Of a DNA stretch of 64,000 nt, positions 52,123-62,256 are shown in pieces. The notes under the pieces are model-generated. The model worked only from the letters and a program-made list of their open reading frames with translations, ran no database searches and was not told the DNA's origin. Source of the stretch: Shewanella subflava (lineage in GTDB: Bacteria > Pseudomonadota > Gammaproteobacteria > Enterobacterales > Shewanellaceae); assembly GCF_025971955.1 (NCBI RefSeq), contig NZ_JAPDMX010000003.1, positions 62,001 to 126,000 of the forward strand, written 5' to 3'. Numbering within the stretch: position 1 is the first letter of the stretch; every line of letters begins with the position of its first letter. A program made the translations under genes and the position numbers.

Positions 52123-55100
52123 TTAGTGCTTACGACGACGTAATGCAGCTAAAGGTAGTAATAGTGCTGTTAACCAGCCCATTGAACCACCACCTGAGCT
52201 TTGCTCTACTTTAGCATTCACTGTAATTGTAGCAACGCCAGGTGCACTTTCTGCACGACCATCAGAAGCGACTACAGAGAATTTGAGAACATGGTTACCA
52301 GCAGGAGCTGTAAAGTTAATGCTTGATCCGCCATTTGTGAATGTCACAGCAGTACCAGATGTTTGAGTCCAAGTGTAAGTTAACTTGTCACCATCAGCAT
52401 CTTTACCATTTGCTTTAGCAGTAACAACAAAGTTCTCTGTACTTGTCATTCCAGTAGGAGCAACTGTAGGAATAGTATTGTTAACCATTACTGACACAGT
52501 AACAGGCTCAGAGCGGTTGCCCATGGTATCCATTACTACAACAGAAGCTGTCATTGTTTCTGTTTGTTGGTCAATAACAGCAGACTCACTTAAGGTCACA
52601 ACACCTTTGTTGTCGATAGCGATCATGCTTGAATCAGAACTTATCACAATAAACTCTGAAATTGGGCTTGTTAGCATATCAGGGTCGGTTGCAACAACTT
52701 GACCTAACACTAAACCTGCTTTAGCACCTTTATCAACATAAACAACTAAATCTTCTGCTACAGGCGCTGAGTTACCTTCATCGGTTGTATTAGCAACAAC
52801 TGACATTGAGCCATCTTCAGATAACAGCATATAACCCATTGAGTTATCACCCACTGAGCTGATTAGCATTGCGCTTTCGCCAGGCGCAAGTTCAGTGACA
52901 TCATTGCCTTCTTCATCAACTAAACCAGCCATAGCATCTGGGCCAACTAAGCTTAAAGAGGCCAAAGCCTCATCACCCGTGCCTGTTGATACTGGTGCCC
53001 AATCACTTTCTTCTACGCGGAAACGTACATTGATAGATTCGCCAAGGTTATTTTGATCAAGTCCTAAATCTTCAAAACATGCTTTGGTGGTTAAGAAGTC
53101 ATTACCTGTAACATGGAATGCAGGTTGTAAAGAACCACTTGCTGTACCATAAGCGGTTACAAAACCATATAAAGAGCGAGGATATGCATCATTAAACCAT
53201 TGAAGGTTAACGGTCTTAGCTGTGTAATCCCATACGCCATCATTGTTAACATCATAATCTACGTTATAGCTTGCAACTAATGCATGAACGATTGGATCGC
53301 GCATTTGGAAAGTGTTGTAAATAGCGATACCTGCATCACAAGAACCGCTAGCAGCAAGTTCAGCAGAAGCATTTAATAAGTCATGACGCAGTGACATATC
53401 TTTTTTGCTTGTTGCTGTTAAAGGTGCACTAAATGGAGCGGTAATCGCCGTGGCACCAGTATTGGTGAAGGTTCTTACAATGCCTTCTTCAGTCACTTCA
53501 GTCGCAACTGATGCAGCAGCGGCAGCTTTGGGTAGGATATGATAAACCACATGCAATGCATCGGTTTCGCCATCCATAAACTTAATTGCACCATCATATT
53601 CAGATAACGTTAATGCATCAGACGCTTCAGCAGCTGTACCATCAAGTTCGTATGACGATGTTAACGTCCATTCTGGAAGTTTAGTTGGATCAATAGTAAC
53701 CGTAACATCAAATGATTTAACTTGGCCTGCAGGGATAGATACTGACTCAGGTAAAGTAAATGACACCGCGCCAGAATCTTTATCATTCATGAAGCGTTGT
53801 TCAGCCATTAATGAATAGGTTTTGTTTTCGCTAGAGAAGTTTTTAACTGTGATGGTTTTAGTCATCGTAGTCACTTCAGTTAACGATACTAAACCAAATG
53901 CTAAGGCGGCTTGCATTGTCTCTTTGTTCCAAGCAGCAACAGGTAAGTTGATCGCTTTTTGAACGTCGACAAGACCAGCACCGATATAACTAATTGGTGC
54001 AAGTTCAGCATCTGGGTTTAAACCACGCGGTTCAGCAGTTACATCTAAGTTAGCTGAGTTCATCATAGTGGCTTTAATTTCAAAACCATTGCGGTTAGGC
54101 AGTGCTTCTTTAACAATACTCATCGCGCCTGCTGTGATAGGGCTTGAGAAAGACGTTCCGCTAATTGGGGTTAATCCATCACCTAAACCAGGGTGCGCAG
54201 TCATAATGGCAGTACCAGGTGCTGTAATTTCAGGCTTCAATGTACCTGCGATAGATGGTCCGCGTGATGTAAATGTTGCAATAGCACCTGCAGTTAATAC
54301 TTCAGTTGACGTAATAGAGTATTCAACGACACCATTTGCAAGTTCAGCTTTGATTGCATCGCCTTCTTCTTTTGAAATCATTACCGAAGGAATAGTGACG
54401 GCAGGATCACTTCCTCCCATGTTGAATGCGCCATCATCAGGTTTATTGTTTGCAACAATAACAAACAATGCACCTTGTTTTTGAGCGTTTAATACTTTGA
54501 CTGTAAATGAACAAGCACCACGGTCAATGATGACCGCTTTACCGGTAAAATCTTCAGTAAACTCAGCACAACCGTTGAGGTTTGATGTTGGTAATACTAA
54601 AGGTGCATTTGTATGGTTGAATTCAAATACGTTGCTCTTATTAAAGCCTGCGCCAAATGCTTCTAACTCAACACCAGCAGCTGTAGCAGCTAATTTACCT
54701 ACTTTTGTTGTAGGGTGGGTCATGGCTCCCACAGATAAAGCATTGTTTGAAGTACTTGGGCCGCCAACAACAAATGGTGTCGCGCCATCATTACCCGCAG
54801 AAATAACTAAGTTAACACCAAGTTCAACCATTTCATCGATAAGTTCTTGAACAGCGCCACCTTTGGTATCACCAAAGTCACCGCCCAAAGACATGTTCAC
54901 GGTGTCAACACGGTCTGAAATATCACCGTCGTCATTCGGGTCCATTGCTGCTTCAAGTGCATTTAATTGCGCTAATCCAGGGCAACCTGAGTTACATACT
55001 GAGTAAACGAACAACTCAACATCGGGGGCGATGCCAACAACAGAATGGCTGACATGAGTACCATGATTGGTGTTTACATCAATTGGGTTAGGGTCATTAT

Positions 55101-55749
55101 TCATGAAATCATAACCGCCAACCACTTTACCTTGTGGCCAGTTAGGCATTTCTGCTTGAGCTGCAACTGCTGCCTGATAGTCAGCCACATCACCGCTACC
55201 ACCTAATGCTTTGTGGGTGTAGTCAACGCCCGTATCTAATACGGCAACACGTTGGCCTTTACCTGATGCTATGCCAGCATCGATAACTGGGGTTGCATTG
55301 ACATAGTCAGCACTGTCTGCCACATCTAGTTGGTAATCATAGATAGGCAGAATATCTGCTACGTCTGGATTTGATAATAAAGTGGTAAGTGTATTTTTAT
55401 CTGCTTTAACAAGAATAGCGTTAACCAGTTTTGAGGTTTTGCCCACAACTTGGATGTTCGCATCTAACTGGTTAATAACACTTAATACTTTTGCTTGAGA
55501 TTGTTGAACATTGTTTAATGCGGTAGAAAAATCAGTATTTGAAAGTCTATTTTGCTGAGAAACTGATTGAGAGGTTAGCTTTATCATCCAAGCAGAAGGG
55601 GTATTCTGACTTTTTTCCAATTTGGTCGCTTGAATACCTGCATATTCATTATTGACTTGGTTGGTCGTATTATACTTATCTGCCGCGCCTGCGAAACATG
55701 CGCCTGAAATTAGTGCCGCTGAAATAGCGAGTGATAGTTTTGTCTTCAC
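52123..55749 (-). CDS. Secreted S8 (subtilisin-like) serine protease with PA domain and GlyGly-CTERM anchor
   Basis: 1208 residues. Signal peptide (SLAISAALISGACFAGA), inhibitor-like propeptide (about 50-140), then an S8 domain with VAVLDTGVDYTH (Asp near 173), NHGTHVSHSVVG (His near 230) and GTSFSSPITAGAM (Ser near 533); a protease-associated domain is inserted (about 390-480, IDRGACSFTVKV). The C-terminal half holds beta-sandwich domains including Ig/cadherin-like repeats. The end, SGGGSMGWLTALLLPLAALR followed by RRK, is a GlyGly-CTERM signal cut by rhombosortase, so the enzyme is likely exported by the type II system and attached to the surface or released. Confidence 0.93.
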   Translation of the reverse strand: MKTKLSLAISAALISGACFAGAADKYNTTNQVNNEYAGIQATKLEKSQNTPSAWMIKLTSQSVSQQNRLSNTDFSTALNNVQQSQAKVLSVINQLDANIQVVGKTSKLVNAILVKADKNTLTTLLSNPDVADILPIYDYQLDVADSADYVNATPVIDAGIASGKGQRVAVLDTGVDYTHKALGGSGDVADYQAAVAAQAEMPNWPQGKVVGGYDFMNNDPNPIDVNTNHGTHVSHSVVGIAPDVELFVYSVCNSGCPGLAQLNALEAAMDPNDDGDISDRVDTVNMSLGGDFGDTKGGAVQELIDEMVELGVNLVISAGNDGATPFVVGGPSTSNNALSVGAMTHPTTKVGKLAATAAGVELEAFGAGFNKSNVFEFNHTNAPLVLPTSNLNGCAEFTEDFTGKAVIIDRGACSFTVKVLNAQKQGALFVIVANNKPDDGAFNMGGSDPAVTIPSVMISKEEGDAIKAELANGVVEYSITSTEVLTAGAIATFTSRGPSIAGTLKPEITAPGTAIMTAHPGLGDGLTPISGTSFSSPITAGAMSIVKEALPNRNGFEIKATMMNSANLDVTAEPRGLNPDAELAPISYIGAGLVDVQKAINLPVAAWNKETMQAALAFGLVSLTEVTTMTKTITVKNFSSENKTYSLMAEQRFMNDKDSGAVSFTLPESVSIPAGQVKSFDVTVTIDPTKLPEWTLTSSYELDGTAAEASDALTLSEYDGAIKFMDGETDALHVVYHILPKAAAAASVATEVTEEGIVRTFTNTGATAITAPFSAPLTATSKKDMSLRHDLLNASAELAASGSCDAGIAIYNTFQMRDPIVHALVASYNVDYDVNNDGVWDYTAKTVNLQWFNDAYPRSLYGFVTAYGTASGSLQPAFHVTGNDFLTTKACFEDLGLDQNNLGESINVRFRVEESDWAPVSTGTGDEALASLSLVGPDAMAGLVDEEGNDVTELAPGESAMLISSVGDNSMGYMLLSEDGSMSVVANTTDEGNSAPVAEDLVVYVDKGAKAGLVLGQVVATDPDMLTSPISEFIVISSDSSMIAIDNKGVVTLSESAVIDQQTETMTASVVVMDTMGNRSEPVTVSVMVNNTIPTVAPTGMTSTENFVVTAKANGKDADGDKLTYTWTQTSGTAVTFTNGGSSINFTAPAGNHVLKFSVVASDGRAESAPGVATITVNAKVEQSSGGGSMGWLTALLLPLAALRRRKH

Positions 55750-55984
55750 AACGTCTTCCTTGTTTTCAAGTCACCCTCAAAATGGTTACTGCAATCATTA
55801 ACAAACTGCAGATAGGTCGCGGGGTGTAATTGTAATGTTTTTATAATGCTTATGTTGCACAAGTGGTGTGCAGTAAACATTTTTATCACAACAGGATAAC
55901 AAATGTAATAACGCAGGTGAAAAAACTATGCTTTTATTTTTTACAGTATTTTATGCTGTTTTTTCTAACTTATAATGATTTGAT

Positions 55985-56446
55985 CTAAGGTTTAACCGCC
56001 CTTACTATGGGGTTTTGCAGGCTAATAAGCGTTTCGGTGGATTGTATTTCGTCAATAGATTGGATGCGGTTTATTAGCACATGTTGCAGCCCATCAATAG
56101 ATTGGCACATAACCTTTACAAAAATAGAGTAATTACCCGTAGTGTAATAAGCCTCTACAACTTCATCTAAGGCATTTAATTTTGCGATAGCCGCAGGATA
56201 GTCGCCTGCACTTTTTAAATTGATACCGATAAAACAGCAAACGTCATAACCCAATGCTTTGGGGTTGACGCTGATTTGCGCGCCCGTAATGATCCCCGCC
56301 TGTTTCATTTTTTCTACGCGAACATGAATCGTTCCAGCACTTACAGAAAAACGTTTAGCGAGTTCGGCAAAGGGGGTGCGCGCATCTTCCATTAATGCCG
56401 ATAAAATTTGGTTATCAAGCTGGTCTCGTTGAAATGAACTATCCAC
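55985..56446 (-). CDS. asnC: Transcriptional regulator AsnC
   Basis: 153 residues, Lrp/AsnC family. DNA-binding helix region FAELAKRFSVSAGTIHVRV followed by EKMKQAGIITGAQI, and the RAM ligand domain with AYYTTGNYSIFVKVMCQ and DEIQSTETLISLQNPI. Nearly every segment is like E. coli AsnC, which activates asparagine synthetase asnA and responds to asparagine. No asnA gene is next to it here, unlike in E. coli. ATG 56446 preceded by GTGCTTTACTGTGG, weak. Confidence 0.88.
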   Translation of the reverse strand: MDSSFQRDQLDNQILSALMEDARTPFAELAKRFSVSAGTIHVRVEKMKQAGIITGAQISVNPKALGYDVCCFIGINLKSAGDYPAAIAKLNALDEVVEAYYTTGNYSIFVKVMCQSIDGLQHVLINRIQSIDEIQSTETLISLQNPIVRAVKP

Positions 56447-56515
56447 AGTAAAGCACCTATTGTCTATCTAATTGATTACTAATTTACGTCTTTTACTAAA
56501 CTATTACCATTAAAA

Positions 56516-57193
56516 TTACTGTTCTTTTAATGGCTCTATAAATGAAGGTAAGATGCTGAATTGCATTGGTTGAGCAGAATAGGGGTGTTTGATGGACAAT
56601 TCTGCAGCATGCAGTAGTAATCTTGGCGCTAAGCGTTTTGCCAAAGCATCAGCATAAAATCCATCGCCTAAAATGGGATGACCAAGGGCCATCATATGTA
56701 CTCTGAGTTGATGCGAGCGACCTGTAATAGGTGTTAATTTGACTAAGGTTGAACGTTTTGCATAGCTAATGACCTCAATCAGGGTTTCTGATGGTTTACC
56801 GATAAGATGGTCCACTTTTTGTTTTGGTCGGTTGGGCCAATCGCAAATTAAGGGTAAAGAAACTCTATTGGTCGATGACTTCATATGTCCAGCGACTCTT
56901 GCAAAATAGACTTTATGGGTTTCTCTATCACGAAATTGACGTTTTAGCTCACGTTCAGCATTTTTACGTAAGGCGAGCACAATAATTCCCGATGTTGCCA
57001 TATCAAGTCGGTGCACGATTTGTGCATTTGGGTGATCACGCAATACCCGATGATATACGCTGTCATGGTATTGAGCCTCCCTGCCTGGAACAGATAGCAA
57101 CCCAGAAGGTTTGTTTATCACAATAATATCTTTATCTTGATGGAGAATATCTAACCAAGGATCGGTTGCTGGTTGATAGATAAAATTGGCCAT
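56516..57193 (-). CDS. rluA: Dual-specificity pseudouridine synthase RluA
   Basis: 225 residues. The catalytic motif IVHRLDMATSGIIVLAL (Asp in HRLD) and the RluA-specific DWPNRPKQKV, PITGRSHQLRVHMMALGHPI and RLLLHAAEL are clear; length equals E. coli RluA (219). It makes pseudouridine 746 of 23S rRNA and 32 of several tRNAs. Preceded on the minus strand by a short membrane-protein gene, with 77 bases between; likely separately transcribed. Confidence 0.93.
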   Translation of the reverse strand: MANFIYQPATDPWLDILHQDKDIIVINKPSGLLSVPGREAQYHDSVYHRVLRDHPNAQIVHRLDMATSGIIVLALRKNAERELKRQFRDRETHKVYFARVAGHMKSSTNRVSLPLICDWPNRPKQKVDHLIGKPSETLIEVISYAKRSTLVKLTPITGRSHQLRVHMMALGHPILGDGFYADALAKRLAPRLLLHAAELSIKHPYSAQPMQFSILPSFIEPLKEQ

Positions 57194-57270
57194 AACAGGT
57201 CTCTATTGCGGGTGGACGGCAAAGATACTGATTCACTTATGCAGATGCAAGCTTATCTAACAGTGGAGAG

Positions 57271-57561
57271 TTAAGAAAAAGCATTGCCATTAACATGCAT
57301 GATGGTAAAGGTCCAAACCACAAATGCTAATGGAATATGGACCAGTGCGTAAAAACATTGATCGAGTCGAGTCATACCCTGTGCCAACCAGATCAAATAT
57401 CCATGAGATATAATGACTAACGGAAATAATATCATTAACGGATAAAGTGCAAATGGACTGGCATCAGCAAAAATGCTGTGACTTATCAACGCCCAAAATA
57501 CCATAAAAGCGGTGGTAATAGGCGGCGTGGCAGTACGGTATTGCTCTGGATAAGGGAACAT
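57271..57561 (-). CDS. Hypothetical inner-membrane protein, three helices
   Basis: 96 residues with hydrophobic segments at about 13-30, 38-58 and 70-92. No cytochrome or transporter motif is visible. ATG 57561 is preceded by AAGGA. It follows the neighbouring four-helix protein gene by 23 bases on the same strand, so the two form an operon and may work as a pair. Confidence 0.55.
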   Translation of the reverse strand: MFPYPEQYRTATPPITTAFMVFWALISHSIFADASPFALYPLMILFPLVIISHGYLIWLAQGMTRLDQCFYALVHIPLAFVVWTFTIMHVNGNAFS

Positions 57562-57584
57562 CCTGTGTCCTTGATTGTAAAAGA

Positions 57585-58010
57585 CTAACCTTTAATCTCT
57601 TTTTTACCATGGATAACCTTTCTATGCACCACTGAATAATGACGTAATCCAGCAGGTCCATGGGAAACCGTAACCGACAACAATACCAGTGCGGTGATGA
57701 TCTCAACTTGCCAATTCGAAAAAGGCACGAGTAAAAATAATAAGCCCACTTTGGCTAAAGTGAGTAAGCCTTTTAATTGAATAAGCCAACGCCAGTCACG
57801 AATAATCTCCCATGCCATCAACAAAATGCCGGTTGTCATGGTTATGATCCAATAGGTTAGCCAAGCATGCTTATCGACATGCAATAAAATGCCTCCCCCC
57901 GCGCCCACTACGCCAATAATATGTAGGGCCCTTAATCCTGTCTTGGTTAGACGCTCAAACCAAAATCGTGCTTCCGATAGCGGTGGCTGATCAGTTTTGT
58001 TTTTGCCCAT
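57585..58010 (-). CDS. Hypothetical inner-membrane protein, four helices
   Basis: 141 residues, with a polar N-terminus (MGKNKTDQPPLSEARFWFER) and hydrophobic segments at about 28-45, 51-67, 79-96 and 103-119, then a basic tail. Three histidines lie near predicted helix ends (ALHIIGV, LLHVDKHAW), which could ligate haem, but this is not a recognised cytochrome. First gene of a two-gene unit. Function unknown. Confidence 0.55.
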   Translation of the reverse strand: MGKNKTDQPPLSEARFWFERLTKTGLRALHIIGVVGAGGGILLHVDKHAWLTYWIITMTTGILLMAWEIIRDWRWLIQLKGLLTLAKVGLLFLLVPFSNWQVEIITALVLLSVTVSHGPAGLRHYSVVHRKVIHGKKEIKG

Positions 58011-58167
58011 ACGTTATTTACTGCTTATGTAAACCATGGGCTTATGTTAGCAACAGCGATAAAAATATACACTAAGCAAGTCTCATTTTTAGAGGTGTTT
58101 CAATATGCATCATTGCTAATTCGTGCGTGAGGACACAATTATAACCATGATAAATGTAGGGTTATGT

Positions 58168-58213
58168 TTGTGTGATCTTGTTACCAATCTACCTCTTTAG
58201 AGGGTGTTATGTT
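58168..58213 (+). promoter_or_regulatory. Probable CRP-dependent promoter of fccA
   Basis: TGTGATCTTGTTACCA (58171-58186) keeps a perfect left half-site and 3 of 5 bases of the right half. TATGTT at 58208-58213 is a fair -10 box; a start at 58220 would put the CRP site at -41.5. Control of fccA by Crp is known in Shewanella. Confidence 0.45.
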
Positions 58214-58249
58214 ATCACCAAGATTAATACCGCTAGGTAGGGGAAACAT

Positions 58250-60031
58250 ATGTTAACAAACTCAACAAAATCTTTGCTGGCATTGCTGATATCAGGTGCA
58301 CTCAGTACAGGGGCTTATGCCACACCCGAGAATTTAGCCGATTTTCACGGTGAAATGGGCAGTTGTGATACTTGTCATGTCACTAAAAAAGGACCCACTG
58401 ACGATAATTTGACCTACGAAAATGCGCAATGTACTAGCTGTCATGGCACATTGAAGGAAGTGGCCGAAACCGAAAGAGAAGGGATTGTGTCACCTCATCA
58501 ATCACATCTGATAGGTGATATCAGTTGCACAAGCTGTCATTCAGGGCATGAAAAGTCTGTCACTTATTGTGATGCTTGCCATAGCTTTGATTATAAAATG
58601 CCTTTTGCTGGTAAATGGGAGCGTGAATTTGTGCCTGTGAACGCAGATAAAGATGCGCAAGATAAAGCGATTGCTAAAGGTGCGAAAGAAACCACTGATG
58701 TGGTTGTTATTGGTTCGGGTGGTGCTGGCTTAGCGGCAGCGGTTGCCGCACGCAACAACGGCGCGAGAGTTATCCTATTAGAAAAAGAGCCAGTACCTGG
58801 TGGCAATACTAAGTTAGCGGCAGGTGGTATGAACGCTGCTGAAACCAAAGCACAGGCCAAATTAAAGATTGAAGATAAAAAGCAAATCATGGTCGATGAC
58901 ACCATGAAAGGGGGGCGTAACATTAATGATCCTGAATTAGTCAAAGTGCTTGCTAATAATTCATCAGGTTCAGTGGATTGGTTAACAGCATTAGGTGCGG
59001 ATTTAACCGACGTAGGCCGAATGGGCGGCGCAAGTGTAAATCGTAGTCACCGTCCGACTGGCGGAGCTGGAGTAGGGGCGCATGTTGCTCAAGTGCTTTG
59101 GGATGCTGCGGTCAGCAAAGATACCGATATCAGACTAAACAGCCGAGTGGTTCGCATTATTGAAGATGCATCGGGTAAGGTCACAGGGGTATTAGTCAAA
59201 GGTACCTACACAGGGTATTACCTTATTAATACCGATGCCGTGGTCATTGCCACAGGTGGTTTTGCTAAAAATAATGAGCGAGTTGCTAAGTATGACCCAA
59301 GCTTAAAAGGCTTTAAAGCGACTAACCACCCAGGTGCTACAGGTGATGGTTTAGATGTGGCTGAGCTTGCAGGAGCGGCAACTAAAGATCTTGAATATGT
59401 GCAAGCGCACCCTACCTACTCTCCAGTTGGCGGGGTCATGGTCACTGAGGCGGTACGTGGTAATGGCGCAATATTAGTCAACCGTGACGGTAAACGTTTC
59501 GTCAATGAAATTACTACCCGCGACAAAGCATCTGCAGCCATTTTGGCACAAAAAGGTGAAAGTGCTTATTTACTGTTCGATGACTCAGTGCGTAAAAGCT
59601 TAAGTAAAATCGAAGGCTACATTCATTTACACATTGTTAATGAAGGTAAAACCTTAGACGAGCTGGCTAAAAAGTTAAGCATGCCTGCGCCTGAACTAAC
59701 AAAAACATTAGCAACTTATAATGGGTTTGTTAAAAATGGTAAAGATGCGCAGTTCGAACGTCCTGATTTACCTAGAGAGTTAACAACGGCTCCGTATTAC
59801 GCGATTGAAGTTGCACCCGCTGTGCATCACACCATGGGCGGTGTCGCAATTGACACTAAAGCGGAAGTCAAAGGTAAAAATGGTAAAAACATTCCTGGTA
59901 TGTTCGCTGCGGGTGAAATTACCGGCGGTGTTCACGGTGCTAACCGTCTGGGTGGTAACGCGATTTCAGACATTGTCACCTTTGGACGCATTGCAGGTGA
60001 ACAAGCCGCTAAGTATGCCAAAGAAAATTAA
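58250..60031 (+). CDS. fccA: Periplasmic fumarate reductase, tetrahaem flavocytochrome c (FccA)
   Basis: 593 residues with signal peptide ([17 protein letters not shown]). The N-terminal domain (about 25-120) binds four haems c: CDTCH, CTSCH, CTSCH, CDACH. The flavin domain starts [19 protein letters not shown] and holds non-covalent FAD. The fumarate-binding set is intact: [10 protein letters not shown] (His), [11 protein letters not shown] (acid-transfer Arg), VHHTMGGV (His) and [10 protein letters not shown] (Arg). It accepts electrons from CymA and reduces fumarate to succinate in the periplasm; it may also store electrons. A few positions differ from the best-known Fcc3 proteins, so a paralogue with a related substrate remains possible. 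The neighbour ldhA is as in S. oneidensis. Confidence 0.85.
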   Translation: MLTNSTKSLLALLISGALSTGAYATPENLADFHGEMGSCDTCHVTKKGPTDDNLTYENAQCTSCHGTLKEVAETEREGIVSPHQSHLIGDISCTSCHSGHEKSVTYCDACHSFDYKMPFAGKWEREFVPVNADKDAQDKAIAKGAKETTDVVVIGSGGAGLAAAVAARNNGARVILLEKEPVPGGNTKLAAGGMNAAETKAQAKLKIEDKKQIMVDDTMKGGRNINDPELVKVLANNSSGSVDWLTALGADLTDVGRMGGASVNRSHRPTGGAGVGAHVAQVLWDAAVSKDTDIRLNSRVVRIIEDASGKVTGVLVKGTYTGYYLINTDAVVIATGGFAKNNERVAKYDPSLKGFKATNHPGATGDGLDVAELAGAATKDLEYVQAHPTYSPVGGVMVTEAVRGNGAILVNRDGKRFVNEITTRDKASAAILAQKGESAYLLFDDSVRKSLSKIEGYIHLHIVNEGKTLDELAKKLSMPAPELTKTLATYNGFVKNGKDAQFERPDLPRELTTAPYYAIEVAPAVHHTMGGVAIDTKAEVKGKNGKNIPGMFAAGEITGGVHGANRLGGNAISDIVTFGRIAGEQAAKYAKEN

Positions 60032-60074
60032 GCAAAGGGCGTAATAGCCAGTTTGATCTAAAATCAATATCCGC

Positions 60075-60104
60075 AAGCGAGCTCAGAAATGGGCTCGCTT
60101 TTTT
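60075..60104 (+). terminator. Terminator of fccA
   Basis: AAGCGAGC pairs with GCTCGCTT followed by a T run (TTTTTT in all). Confidence 0.85.
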
Positions 60105-60277
60105 ATAGGAGAATTAAGAGTAAAGAAGCAATGCTGGATCACATTTACATTTGTTAAATGACGACTGTTAACGACAAAAAAGACCCGTTAGCATACACTG
60201 AAGGCAGAATTAATTTTGCTGGCAACGCGGGGTAAAATCGCCCTAAGCTGTTAAGCCTTTTGAATGTAGGACATGCT

Positions 60278-61267
60278 ATGAGAATTGGATTTTTTAGCGC
60301 AAAACCGTATGACATTCGTCATTTCGACCGCACCAATGAAGCCTTTAACGCTCAAATAGAGTATTTTGACTATCGTTTGTGCATGCAAAATGTCAAGCTG
60401 GCTGAAGGCTTTGAGGTGGTGTGTGCCTTTGTAAACGACTCATTATGTGAAGAAGTGTTAGTTGAGCTTGCTAAAGGCGGCACTAAAGTGATTGCCATGC
60501 GTTGTGCGGGTTTTAATAACGTTGATTTAGTGGCGGCTAAAAAACTTGGTATACAAGTGGTCAATGTACCTGCGTATTCACCAGAATCAGTTGCCGAGCA
60601 TAGCGTTGCTCTGATGCTAACCCTGAATCGGAAAATTCATAAGGCTTATCAACGCACCCGTGATGCTAATTTTGCTTTAGCAGGCTTAGTTGGCTTTAAT
60701 ATGTTTGGTAAAACTGTGGGTGTTATTGGTACCGGTAAAATAGGCTTAGCAACCATTAAAATACTTCAAGGCTTTGGCTGTAAAGTAATAGCCTATGACC
60801 CTTATCCAAATCCATTAGTGCTTGAGCTTGGCGTTGAATATGTCAGCTTAGATGAAATGTACCCTGTTTGTGACATCATCAGCTTACACTGCCCTTTAAC
60901 CGCAGATAACCATCATTTATTAAACAAACAAAGTTTTAATAAAATGAAATCGGGGGTGATGGTCATTAACACCAGTCGTGGTGGTTTGCTCAATGCTATC
61001 GATGCTATGGAAGCGCTCAAAGAAGGCCAACTCGGTTCGTTAGGATTAGATGTCTACGAAAATGAAAAAGGGCTATTTTTTGAAGATAAATCGAGTGAGA
61101 TTATTCAAGATGATGTGTTCCGTCGTTTATCGGCTTGCCACAACGTGATTTTCACTGGGCACCAGGCATTTTTAACCGAAGAAGCACTTAACGCAATCGC
61201 TTTAACGACCTTGAATAATGTTCAAGCACTGGCGTTAGGTGGAAAATCAGGTAACGAGCTGTGTTAA
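60278..61267 (+). CDS. ldhA: Fermentative D-lactate dehydrogenase LdhA
   Basis: 329 residues from ATG 60278 behind GTAGGA; the frame to 60260 is short leader. It matches E. coli LdhA along its length: MRCAGFNNVDL, VPAYSPESVAEHSV, VIGTGKIGLATIKILQGFG (NAD-binding), DIISLHCPLT, VINTSRGGLL (catalytic Arg), DVYENEKGLFFEDKS and FTGHQAFLTEEAL (catalytic His). It reduces pyruvate to D-lactate with NADH during fermentation. It lies next to fccA, both genes of anaerobic metabolism, but a terminator separates them. Confidence 0.94.
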   Translation: MRIGFFSAKPYDIRHFDRTNEAFNAQIEYFDYRLCMQNVKLAEGFEVVCAFVNDSLCEEVLVELAKGGTKVIAMRCAGFNNVDLVAAKKLGIQVVNVPAYSPESVAEHSVALMLTLNRKIHKAYQRTRDANFALAGLVGFNMFGKTVGVIGTGKIGLATIKILQGFGCKVIAYDPYPNPLVLELGVEYVSLDEMYPVCDIISLHCPLTADNHHLLNKQSFNKMKSGVMVINTSRGGLLNAIDAMEALKEGQLGSLGLDVYENEKGLFFEDKSSEIIQDDVFRRLSACHNVIFTGHQAFLTEEALNAIALTTLNNVQALALGGKSGNELC

Positions 61268-61289
61268 CTTACAATAAATATTGATAGAT

Positions 61290-61314
61290 TGGAGCCTACG
61301 GGCTCCATTTTTTT
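61290..61314 (+). terminator. Terminator of ldhA
   Basis: GGAGCC pairs with GGCTCC around TACG, followed by ATTTTTTT. Confidence 0.87.
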
Positions 61315-61326
61315 GCAAGAGACACT

Positions 61327-62064
61327 ATGATTATTTCAACTCAAGTACATGATATTGCCACGCCAACAGGCAAGATGCGCACCACGGTCTTTCGTCCTGC
61401 TCAATTAGGGCAATTTGCCAGTGTCATTTTTTACTCTGAAATTTTTCAATTAACTGCGCCCATCGCTCGAGCTGCTGCCATTTTGGCAGGGCATGGTTTT
61501 GTGGTGCTCGTGCCAGAAGTGTTTCATGAGCTCAATCCCATTGGTACGGTACTGGCCTATGATGAAGAGGGAAAAGATAAAGGTAATCAGGATAAGTTTG
61601 CCAAGCCATTAGAGCAGCATGATAGTGATACCCAAGCCTTAATTGATTTTGCTCGCTCTCAACCTTACTGTACCGATAAAGTTGGCGCGATGGGCGTATG
61701 TATTGGTGGGCATCTTGCATTTCGCGCCGCATTAAATCCTGATATTAAAGGGGCATTTTGTTTATATGCTACAGATATCCATTCCAACACCTTACCTTGC
61801 AAGCCGCAAAATGATTCATTGACTCGTGCAGGTGACATTAAAGGTGAATTAGTGATGGTTTTTGGCAAACAAGACCCACATGTTGCTGCAGAAGGTCGTA
61901 AACAGATTTATCAGCAATTGGAACAGGTGAATGCTAACTTTAGTTGGGTAGAAGTGAATGCGCAGCATGCATTTATGCGTGATGAAGGTGATCGTTATGA
62001 TCCGGCATTAGCATTGCAAATGTATCAGCAATCAGTGGCCTTTTTTCAACGTATTTTGAACTAG
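61327..62064 (+). CDS. Dienelactone hydrolase family protein
   Basis: 245 residues, alpha/beta-hydrolase fold. The nucleophile elbow is GAMGVCIGGHLAF, with Cys in place of Ser as is usual for dienelactone hydrolases; the acid lies in GKQDPHV and the His in NAQHAFMRDEGDR. Oxyanion and core strands (VVLVPEVFHEL) are present. The true substrate in this setting is unknown; no chlorocatechol genes are near. It follows ldhA on the same strand, behind the ldhA terminator. Confidence 0.88.
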   Translation: MIISTQVHDIATPTGKMRTTVFRPAQLGQFASVIFYSEIFQLTAPIARAAAILAGHGFVVLVPEVFHELNPIGTVLAYDEEGKDKGNQDKFAKPLEQHDSDTQALIDFARSQPYCTDKVGAMGVCIGGHLAFRAALNPDIKGAFCLYATDIHSNTLPCKPQNDSLTRAGDIKGELVMVFGKQDPHVAAEGRKQIYQQLEQVNANFSWVEVNAQHAFMRDEGDRYDPALALQMYQQSVAFFQRILN

Positions 62065-62204
62065 GTTTCGAATAGAATGGGTTTCAAATAGCATTGGGAT
62101 GGCAGGTATAAAAGCGAGCTGTTTTAGCGTCATGCTTTACGTTTGCTGAATGCTAGAGTACTTCGATTGCCATAATGCCGAAAAGTCGTTTTTTTATGAA
62201 ATAT

Positions 62205-62237
62205 AATCAAAAAGGCGCTAAATGCGCCTTTTTGATT
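62205..62237. terminator. Bidirectional terminator
   Basis: AATCAAAAAGGCGC pairs perfectly with GCGCCTTTTTGATT (14 bp) between the convergent dienelactone hydrolase and MscS genes. Confidence 0.85.
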
Positions 62238-62256
62238 GAGTTCGAATAATTGATAT

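Noticed and set aside
52385..54850. Three plus-strand ORFs inside the subtilase gene
   Set aside because: They are antisense shadows of a long, well-supported coding frame.
60053..60067. TTGATCTAAAATCAA between fccA and ldhA
   Set aside because: The half-sites are perfect but the spacer is five bases, not four, and it lies just before the fccA terminator, not in a promoter.
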